This document shows positions 55,058 through 64,000 of a stretch of DNA of 64,000 bases, piece by piece. Where the stretch lies: NCBI RefSeq assembly GCF_030272615.1, contig NC_081414.1, forward strand, positions 311,624,164-311,688,163, read 5' to 3'. The notes under the pieces were generated by a model, which was not told the origin of the DNA, did not search any database, and saw only the letters and a list, made by a program, of their open reading frames with translations. Every line of letters starts with the position of its first letter. Position 1 is the stretch's first letter. The translations under genes were made by a program, and so were the position numbers. The DNA comes from Cryptomeria japonica (lineage: Eukaryota; Streptophyta; Pinopsida; Cupressales; Cupressaceae).

Positions 55058-55484
55058 CAAACAGCTTTCAGACAGCTTCCCGACAGTGTTTCAGAGTGCA
55101 GAACAGCAGTTTCCGGTGCAGTTTTCAGGACAGTGGTGCCCGCGCCCCCGTCCCAAACATTTTCAGTCCAATTTTGACTCCGGGTACATATCTGCATTCT
55201 CATCTCATCCTTGTATTTACAGCTGTTCATTGTTTAATCTCAATTCTGCAATCTTGTTATTAGTTCATACTTGCACTTTGGGATTAGGATTTGAACTTGC
55301 ATTACTTGATCTTACAATTTCAACAAGGGAATAGAAATCCTAATAGATATCCCGTGGCTCTCTCTTTCACAAAAAGAAGTAGCCAATTGTGCGATATCTC
55401 TAAGCTCTTTCGTATTCCATAATGTGTGTCAAAAGGTAGGATTAGGGCATGTTAACCTAGTCTCGCTTTTTCCCCCACACATTT

Positions 55485-55504
55485 TGGTGAACCCGACGTG
55501 AATC
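55485..55504 (+). other. Element E primer-binding site (tRNA-Trp)
   Basis: TGGTGAACCCGACGTGAATC, the same first 20 bases as the site of C, then diverging from tRNA-Trp. This is the usual length. Confidence 0.82.
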
Positions 55505-55649
55505 TATCATTGCTTCCTCTTGCATTGCATTTGTTAGATCTAGATCTAGATTTAGTGTGTTTTCATTTCATTTTCATTAAAAAGAAAAAGAAAAAAAAAA
55601 AGTGTGTTTCTTTGCATTGGGTGTTTAAGTTTTGTGTAATCTTTTCAAA

Positions 55650-58600
55650 ATGTCATATTTTTATTTGCAAAATGTTCATGCTTTCGATGATTATTATGAG
55701 TATAGCCAAGATGAATTAGATGAAGCTTTAGATGAGTTTTTGAACCCTAAAGATGCCAAACCTTCATTTTACCAAAAACTCATAAACCTTGTTACTATGC
55801 CATTTCGTTGTGATGAGAAAGATAAGTTGAATGAGTCCTCTCAAGGGTACATTCCTATCAACTCTTCCACTAAATCTAGTAACATGGTTGTTTTCACCAA
55901 TCCCCTCTATGAGGAGATGTCTCCTTTTGAATCAAAAGATAAACCTTTTAATAGATATGATCATGCTTTGTTGGATGATGCTCTTGATGACTTTGTGGCT
56001 TTATCGAAATCTTTAGACAAAAACACAACTTCTAAATTAGTTAACATGATAAACTTGAATGAGCATAAAAAGCCTCTCTTTGAAGTCCAAGGAGCTTATC
56101 CTTCTCCCACCCTTCAAGTTTCTAAGTCACCTCTCCTTACTGTCCAAGGAGGGTATGATCATGATTCCTTTCGTACTCCGAATAAACCAATCATCACTGT
56201 GCAAGGAAGAAAACCTATAAGTCCTTATAATTATGCCAAGCAAATAACTAGAGAGAGTTATCATGCGGTTGCCCATACTTATCATACCAGAAATAATAGG
56301 CAACCTAGTCCTCCTCCTGTTATCCTAGTTTCTCTTCCGAATCCTCAACCGATTCTTCCACAAGCTCCACGTATTTCACAAGTTCTTGGAAAGGAATATG
56401 ATCTCATAGAACAACTTAAAGCTACCCCTGCTAAGATATCCCTTTGGGATTTGATTCAAACTTCTTCCGCTCATCATGGAATGTTACAAGATGCCTTGAA
56501 AGATTTGAATGTTCCTCCACCGAATACATCTAGTAATATAGCATCTTTGGTTAACTCTGTGATCAATCCTAAAGCTCAAATTGTGTTTACCCAAGATGAG
56601 TTGCCTACTAGTGAAATCCAACATCAATATGATCCCTTGATGATTGTGGTTATCATGAAAGACACTACTATAAGGCGAACACTAATAGATAATGGCTCTG
56701 GTCTTAATGTGTGTAGCATTAATCTTTTGCATAAGATGAATGTGGATACATCCTTAATTGAACCGGACTCTCGTCCTATTCGAGGCTTTGATAATGTGGC
56801 TAAAACTTCATTAGGTACTATCACCTTACCCATCATAGTGGGGCCTGTTACTTTGCCTACACCTATCCATGTTATGTCGGGAAATCTAACGTACAACTTT
56901 CTACTGGGGAGACCTTGGATTCACAGTATGCAAGCTGTCCCTTCTACATTGCATAGACAAGTTAAATTTATTTATAACAATAAGACATATACCTTGATAG
57001 GTGATACTAATTTTCAAGCTTGTTTGCAAACATCCACTTCTAAGGGGGGTTCTTCTAAGTCGTCCTCATCTAGTGATGAATCTTTAAATAAGATACCTAT
57101 CGGTGAATCCTCGCTCTCCGATGATCAAAATTCTTTGGATGAGTCTGGAGCTCTTGGAGAAGATTCTTCTCGACTTGAAACTACACATAAGAAGGATTTT
57201 GATCCTGGGAAGATTCTCGAAGACGACGATTGGGGATCCCTTGATTTTAATCCTACCTTTGTGGGTGAATATAAGGTTCCTTCTAGAGAAATTAAAGTTG
57301 AAAAGAAGGGAGAAGCTGAAAATCATAAAGTTGAAAAGAAAGAAGAAACTAAAAATCAATCAACCTTACCTGAATCTATGAGTAATAATTTTGTGGCCGC
57401 CTCTCAAACTTCTTCTCCTCACATTTCTAATTACGAAGAGTTTGATTCTTTGTCTTATGAAAAACCACCTTCTCTTCCTGAAATGGCTGATCGTTATGGT
57501 CGTGGTTTTTGCATTTTTGCTAAGCATGGGTATCATGGAAAAGGTTGTGGTGCTCATGAACAAGGGATAAGAGTTCCTCTAGAGACTAATTTTTACAATT
57601 ATGCCTTTGGACTTGGCTTTAATCCCTGCAAACGTACTAAAGCTTCTAAAAGACCATGCATTAGTGTTAATGCTATCTCTACATCTTTATCAATACAACA
57701 TCCTGAGTATATTGATGGGGATCCTTCGTGTGCCTGTGCTTTGGATGTCTTCCCTACCGACGATGCTTTAGCTGAGTTTTTGGGAGCCTATGACACTCTT
57801 CCTCATTATCATCACAATAGGGGACTCCCTTATTGTTTGAACACTGAAGCCTATTTTGGAAAAGAGATTGATAATGACGAGATTGTGAAAGAATTCCCTC
57901 AGTTAAAGGATACTCCTCAACAAAGTAATCTTCTCATAAGTGACACCACTGATGTTAAGATGGACCCTTGCAATAAAGAGAAAGTCATTAAAATTGGGAA
58001 ATGTTTGGATGAAGAGGAACAGAAACAATATGAAGAACTATTGCATGAATTCCCTGATATCTTTGCTTGGGCATATTCTGACATGCCTGGTATAGATCCT
58101 AAGATCGTTACTCATAATATTGTCTTAGTTCCTGATGCTAAGCCCGTGAAACAAAAGATTCAAAAAATGAATCCTAAGGTAGCTTTGCTTGTTAAGGCTG
58201 AGATTGAAAAGTTATTGGAGGCTGGATTTATCCGCCCTATTGACTATTCCCCATGGATTTCAAATATTGTCGCTGTGGCTAAACTAGACAACAAAATAAG
58301 AATGTGTACTGACTTTCGGGATCTAAATAAGGCTTCTTTAAAAGATGATTTCCCTCTTCCAAACATTGACATGATAGTTGATTCTACGGCAGGACATGCC
58401 TTGTTATCCTTCATGGATGGTTTTTCAGGCTACAATCAAATTTTTATTAACCCTCAAGATCAATTCAAAACTGCTTTCACCACTCCTTGGGGTACGTTTT
58501 GTTGGATAATGATGCCTTTTGGACTTAAAAACGCCGGTGCAACTTATCAACGAGCGATGACCCTTATCTTTCATGATTATATGCATAAGATTTTAGAGGA

Positions 58601-61229
58601 TTATGTTGATGATATTTTGGCCAAATCCTTTCTTCGCATAGATCATGTTAAAATCCTTCGTCAAATCTTTGAAAGAATTCATAAATATCACATGCGCTTG
58701 AATCCCCGCAAATGTGTTTTTGGTGTGGATAGTGGAAAACTATTAGGGTTCATAGTTTCGCATCGTGGGATTGAGGTGGATACTAAGAAAATAGATGCTA
58801 TTGTCAACATGCCACCTCCTAGAAATGTGTCTCAACTTAAAAGCTTACAAGGAAAGATTCAAGCTATTCGTAGGTTTGTGTCTCAGCTTGCGGATCGTAC
58901 CTTTCCTTTTACTCAACTTCTTAAAAAGGATATCACTTTTCAATGGAATGAGGATTGTCAGCAAGCATTTGAAGATTTAAAAGTGTATTTGGCTAGTCCT
59001 CCTATTCTTCAACCTGCCGAACCTTCTAAACCCTTCCTTCTTTATATGGCTGCTTCCTCTCATGCTCTCGCAGCATTGTTGGCACAACATGATAAAGATG
59101 GTAAGGAATGTCCGGTTTATTACATAAGTCGTACCTTACTCGATTATGAGACCCGATATTCTGCGATAGAAAGACAATGCTTGGCCTTGGTATTTGCGAC
59201 TCAAAAATTGAGACATTATCTTTTGAATTTAGAAGTCCATGTCATGGTAAAGTTTGATCCTTTGAAGCATCTTTTCTCTAAAACTGATTTATCAGGACGT
59301 CTAGCTAAGTGGGTTATGATGTTAACTGAATTTGACCTTAAATTTGTTTCACAAAGAGCAATTAAAGGACAAGCGTTGACCGATCACTTAGTTGAGGCCC
59401 CTTCACCTTTCTCCTTCCCTAACCCTGAGTCCTTTCCTGACGACTTCATTCTTTCTATAGAGAAAGATGAAACTTGGGAGTTATACTTTGATGGCTCTAA
59501 GTGTCGTACAGGATCGGGGGCAGGTGTTGTTCTGATTTCTCCTACAAAGAAACCCATTCCCTTATCCTATCATCTAAATTTCCTGTGTACCAATAACATT
59601 GCTGAGTATGAGGCTCTTATAGCGGGAATAAAAGCAGCCTTAGCTCTGAACATAAAACACATACATATCTATGGAGATTCGCAATTGATTATAAGACAAG
59701 TAACAGGAATATATCAAGCAAAACAAGACATATTATCACAATATAAAGATCTTGCCATCTCTTTATTACAAAATTTTGATTCTTATACTATGGAACCTAT
59801 TCCTCGAAAAGATAATCGACATGTGGATGCAATGGCATGTGTGGCTTCTCTTGTATCTTTAGAGGACCCTGTGGTTGATCTTAAATTTGTTATTCACAAC
59901 CTTATTTCTCCAGCTATTGTAGATGATTCTAGCTTGGTAACATGTTGTGATTTTATAGACTCAGATGAATGGTACTCGCATATCGTAAGATATTTGACCG
60001 ATGGTACCTTTCCTGATTCCGCTAATAGGAACACTAGGGCTAGAATCCGCAAGCTGTCTGCTAGGTATATCATTCTTTCTAATGTCCTTTATCGAAGGGG
60101 TTATGATGGTCTTCTCCTTCGTTGTCTTAACAAGTCGGAAATCCCTGTTGCTCTTGAAGAGGCACATTCAGGTGCCTGTGGGGGGCATTTTGGGGGCAAA
60201 TCCTTGGTTCATAGATTGCTTCGTATGGGATACTATTGGAAAACTATGCAGAAGGATTCCTTTTCATTTGTTAGGAAATGTCATCAATGTCAACAACACA
60301 ATAATCTGATTCATGCTCCTGCCCAAGAACTCCGTTCTCAAGTAGCTTCTTGGCCTTTTTCCGCATGGGGTTTGGATCTTATTGGTAAAATCTCTCCTCC
60401 TTCATCTCAAGGACACACCTTCATTATAACCGCAACAGATTACTTTACGAAGTGGGTAGAAGCTATTCCCCTTCGCTCTACCACTGCTGAAGTGATTTGT
60501 CAATTTCTTCTAGAAAACATCATTTCTCGATTCGGGATACCTTCTACTATTATCTCAGATAATGGGACATCATTTAAGAACAAGGACGTGAAGAAATTCC
60601 TCGAGAACTTTCATATCAAACATCGATTTTCTACACCATACTATCCTCAGTCAAATGGTCAAGCCGAATCATCCAATAAGATAATTGAACAAATTCTTCG
60701 CAAAACCGTGAATAAGCATGGTAAGGATTGGAGTAACCAGCTAATCTATGCTCTTTGGGCCTACCGAACGAGTGTACGAATTGCTATGGGAACTACTCCT
60801 TATAATCTTGTTTATGGTGCTGACGCTATTATGCCCTTAGAATTAGAGATTCCATCACTTAGGGTTTCTCTCAAAGGTATAGTAGATGATGACTCTTATA
60901 GAGAACAATGACTTCAACAGCTTGAGATGCTCGATGAACAACGTATAAATGCTCTTGAGCATATTCAAGCGTATCACAAAACTCTACAACGAAGCTATAA
61001 TGATAAGGTTATTCAACATTCCTTCTCAGTAGGTGACTTAGTCCTCTATGAGAATCAATGCAATGTGAATGCCTTACCTACAGAAAAGGGAAAATTTAGT
61101 CCTAATTGGCTTGGACCATATATCGTTATTGAGGATTATGGATCAGGTGCTTACAAAATAGCGGATGTAGACGGTACGCCTCTTAAAGAACCTATCAATG
61201 CTATGCACTTGCGTAGATATTATGCTTAA
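55650..61229 (+). CDS. pol: Pol polyprotein of element E (protease, RT, RNase H x2, integrase)
   Basis: The first ATG of the frame is 55650. Residues 1-230 are new, with DELDEALDEFLN, HALLDDALDDFV and three VQG peptides, and replace Gag. Then YDLIEQLKATPAKIS leads into protease (LIDNGSGLNVCS, near residue 346). RT has CTDFRDLNKASLKDDFPLPN and EDYVDDILAKS (near 983). The gypsy RNase H reads FLLYMAASSHALAALLAQH and lacks the catalytic Asp. The second RNase H has LYFDGSKCRTGSGAGVVL, YGDSQLIIRQ and VDAMACVASL. Integrase has HSGACGGH, KCHQCQQHNN, GLDLIGKISPP, IISDNGTSFKNKD and GQAESSNK. One stop, TGA at 60909-60911 (CGA to TGA likely), then the same frame runs to MHLRRYYA and TAA at 61229. Otherwise intact over 5.6 kb. 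Confidence 0.92.
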
Positions 61230-61826
61230 TTCTCCGTTCTTCATCTTTTCAATTCTTCAACATTGGATAATATGTTAGTGTCTCTTAATTAAAGCAAAAT
61301 AGAATTAAATGTTATGTTGTTTAATCTATATTGCTTCATTCCTGACAAGCGTGTCTTCTTATTTTATGGTTTGTCTTGAATTCATTTATGTAAATTGTGA
61401 AAGATTTACATTCCATTATGCTAGCATATTATACAGTGTCGTTATGTGTTAAGTAGAATCGTATCATGTTGTGTTTAAGTTCAAAATTAAATCACATTAG
61501 TTATATGATTCTTAGACTTAATGCATATGTCTTCCTTATCATCAATGTAGTACTTGATTAAATATTTAATTAAGTCACACATGTATCAATTTAATCATGG
61601 GGCATTGAGAAATCAATCACATGGAAATTAAATTCTGAACATACATGTACATTTACCAGATGTATTAGATTTAATCAAAACAAAATATACATTGTTTTAA
61701 GAATTAAAGATAACACATTTGAGACAAAAGAGAAGCATGTATATATATACATATATATATGTGTGGATCGTATACAAATATAGGTCACTATACATCCAAA
61801 ATTGTGACCTCTCCTACATCATCAAA
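61230..61826. other. Gap between convergent pol and antisense gene of E
   Basis: About 600 bp, AT-rich, with an ATATATAC/GTATAT run near 61738-61765. No gene. The shared block seen after pol in A, B and C is not found here. Confidence 0.6.
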
Positions 61827-63985
61827 TCATCTCCTATCCCTAGGGCTAGTGGCTGGAGAGTGTCGACTGGACGCTCCCTCTTGATCTGGCCGTGAAGGTG
61901 GACCCATGGGTGTGTAGCGCGATACAGATCGTGAGTGACTCCGAGAGGAACTCCTGCGATCCCTATCCATAAGGATCGCACGATAGGTGGTAGCCTCGGT
62001 TTGAGCTGCTGCTAGATCTCGTCGCGCCTGCTGGAGGTCTTCTGATAGGACTCTCTCTCTCTGTCGCGCCTGCTGGAGGTCCTCTGATAGGACTCTCTCT
62101 CTCTCCCTCCATATATCTACCTGTACTCGGAATGGGAAAAACAAATCCTCATGCCGACCCGCGTTCCCCTGAGGCCTATAGGCAATCTGTGAGGAACTGG
62201 GGATCTGTGCTATCGTGGAAATGTCTGTCATTGCCTGCTGAATTAAGGAACGCCACTCCTGCACATAAGCTATGGCAGTAGAACAGATTTTTTGTTAGTA
62301 CCATTCTATATCATCAAAACATCAATCAATCAATATAAACCTACTATACTTGGATCTCCCTCGTGCCAGTAGGGATCATGATATGGTAGTATCTGTGCCT
62401 GGGAACTGCTAGGCTCCCCTCGCTCGAATAATCTATCCATGATGGGTGTAGGCTGGACGGTACTAGGGACAGGCCTCCGTATCGCCTCATGTTCCCCCTG
62501 TTGGGGAATAAGAGCTGGATCTAGTGCTATGGTATCGTCTCCTGAATGGTGGGGAGCTGCATCCGACTCCTCCTCATCATCTCTATCCTCCTCCTCGTCG
62601 TCCTCCTCGTCCTCATCTGCATCATCACCTACATCTCCCTCGTCCTCCTCTCTATCTGTATCCTCCTCCTCCTCCTCGGCACTGGGCTGATCGCCTGTAG
62701 GTGGATCAGGATCTCCCGCCTCCTCATGACCCTCTCCCTCCTTTGGCTCCTCTGACCTGGATCCCTGGTCCTCGTCTTGGTCTCCATGTCTCCATGGGCC
62801 TGGATAGCTTGTCGGATGATCTGGTGGAAAGATAGGACCTGGATATGATCTCATAAACCATGAGACGTACCTCTGCTGTGCTCCAGGCTCTGCAGAATAG
62901 TCAGTGACTACATCCTGATCAGATCCCTCTAAGTCTGTAGTCTCGATGTCATCTATCGTCGGTCTCGCTACTGCTCTAGGTCTGGGAAGGACCCGCGAGT
63001 GTCGAGTATAGATGGGCACATCGGCTGGAACACACTGCTCTAGCCCGAACTGCCTCCGTACTCCGTCAAAGTAGAAAGGGACTATGATGTGTGCATATCA
63101 TCCCCGCAGTAGGCGGTTCCTCTGTAGGCATGCTAACTGTCTCTCCATCCCATCCCATTTGTGCATCCGTAGGTAAGGTCTCCACACTGTCACCTCGGCT
63201 GTCACTCTGTCAAAAATCACTCTCCAATATAACAAATCTCCAAATCTCCACTCGCTGGTAAGTGGATAAGTGAACACCCTAGGTCGCTCGCTCGCTGTAC
63301 TCAGCGGAAAGCCGACGGGCCTGGTGCATGTGAAGTGCTCTAAAATCCACACCTGCAGAAGTGTGCATTGCATCAAACTACAACCCTATCCAAATACATA
63401 CTCCTCAAGGTCGTGATAGAGATGCGCAAGCATACTCCGACCCCAAGCATACACTCTCTTGTGTCTCTCCATCGCTCTGATACACCATGTGAGACCCCCA
63501 TGCATGTGTGTGCCTCTCCCATTAGGGCAGACGGCTAGTGCTATGATGGCTATCATAAGGCATCTCAGAAGGGGTACCTCCCCTGTAGGATGTAAGAGCC
63601 AGCTGACCATGATGCGACCTCTCGTCTCGCTCGGCATGACTCTCCCTATGCAATACACCTGCTCTCTCTGATGATCCTCCGCTGACCGATCGGTCGCGTA
63701 TGTAACAGTCGCTCCTCTGATAGGAAGACGAAGTATACGGTACACATCCTCGAGTGTGACTGTCAGCTCTCCTACTGGAAGGTGAAAAGTGCATGTGTCA
63801 GGATCCCATCGCTCCATCAATGCCATCAGCATCGCAGGATGGAACCAAATGGCCGGCATGAGGATCACATACCATAGTCTTACTATCAACAGTGTGTCTC
63901 TCTCTGACTGAGTCAGCCGCGGAATCTGATCTCGCAAACTGCGAAGAATATGTCCCGCTGTATGCTCTCTCATGTACGGAAGGCC
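61827..63985 (-). pseudogene. Antisense PMD protein gene of element E (exon 1 outside window)
   Basis: The acceptor TTGCAG ends at 63986 and exon 2 runs 63985-62345 in one frame. It has LMERWDPDTCTFHLPVGELT, VTLEDVYRILRLPIRGATV, VYAWGRSMLAHLYHDLEEY, TLLQVWILEHF, VRRQFGLEQCVP, YVSWFMRSYPGPIFPP and a long Glu/Asp tract. Stops: TAG 63388-63386 and TGA 63100-63098. A GTAGGT donor follows 62345, and a GTGCAG acceptor precedes exon 3 (62258-61827), giving an 86-bp phase-0 intron. Exon 3 encodes EWRSLIQQAM, a coiled coil with a duplicated RERVLSEDLQQAR heptad block, and an Arg/Ser tail. The parts suggest a nuclear, self-associating, possibly chromatin- or RNA-linked protein. Only two stops, so it decayed recently. 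Confidence 0.8.
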
Positions 63986-64000
63986 CTGCAACACAAGAAC

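Larger units (their letters stand above)
53821..55481 (+). repeat. Element E 5' LTR (1661 bp)
   Basis: Starts TGTAGCGTCG and ends CCCCCACACA, followed by TTT and the primer-binding site. The TATA box TATATAG lies at 54832-54838. Downstream of it is a GC-rich tandem repeat. Boundaries are by TG...CA ends and distance to the primer-binding site, since the partner LTR is not in the window. Confidence 0.75.
53821..64000 (+). mobile_element. Element E: Tat-type element with pol but no Gag capsid; runs off the right edge
   Basis: 5' LTR (53821-55481), tRNA-Trp primer-binding site, very short leader, one long frame for protease, RT, two RNase H domains and integrase, then a 0.6-kb gap and an antisense PMD gene that continues past 64000. 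The 3' LTR is outside. CATAT just before the LTR may be the target duplication. The capsid core and zinc knuckle of A, B and C are absent. Confidence 0.9.

Noticed and set aside
62439-62690. Ser-rich open frame on the plus strand
   Set aside because: Mirror of the Glu/Asp tract of the PMD gene in E.

Overview
This window looks like repeat-dense intergenic DNA from a land plant with a large genome, possibly a gymnosperm. That guess rests on nested LTR retrotransposons of the Ty3/gypsy Tat type (a gypsy RNase H followed by a second, archaeal-type RNase H), a plant L1-type LINE with RNase H, primer-binding sites that match plant tRNA-Trp, and many stop codons that fit decay by C-to-T change. I see no ordinary single-copy host gene, no rRNA and no functional tRNA gene.

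Layout. Element A (1-11058, minus strand; its 3' LTR runs off the left edge) carries Gag and protease but no reverse transcriptase. It sits in the gag of element B (plus strand, 11059 to about 49790), an old decayed copy. Element C (15505-34379, plus, 18.9 kb, 1.44-kb LTRs, 5-bp target duplication CTATA) sits in the RT/RNase H junction of B. B resumes at 34380 with RNase H and integrase, then a 3' region and a 3' LTR. That LTR is split by a 7.3-kb L1-type LINE (41231-48543, minus, 19-bp target duplication). About 49790-53820 is AT-rich sequence without recognisable genes. Element E (53821 to beyond 64000, plus) has a 1.66-kb LTR and a nearly open protease-RT-RNase H-integrase frame but no Gag capsid or zinc knuckle.

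The most interesting feature is shared by all four retroelements. Between pol and the 3' LTR each carries, on the strand opposite to gag-pol, a gene for a plant mobile domain (PMD, MAIN/MAIL-like) protein. Where visible, the gene has a TATA-like box, a 22-26 codon first exon with an HR..RVR...RP motif, a phase-0 intron holding repeats in at least A and C, and a large PMD exon. In B, C and E a charged or Gly-rich linker and a coiled coil follow. All four copies now carry stops or frameshifts. Two inverted repeats lie between the polypurine tract and this gene in A, B and C, and the second shows a compensatory base-pair change. Element C also has arrays of the palindrome AGCGCT at both ends in reverse-complementary orientation, and a primer-binding site matching about 41 nt of tRNA-Trp, ending in the anticodon loop.

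How the parts relate. A supplies Gag-PR without polymerase and E supplies polymerase without Gag, so neither could move alone. C has both but is broken by two stops and one frameshift. The 192 visible bases of A's 3' LTR match its 5' LTR exactly, and C's LTRs differ at about nine places, so A and C are young insertions in the much older B.
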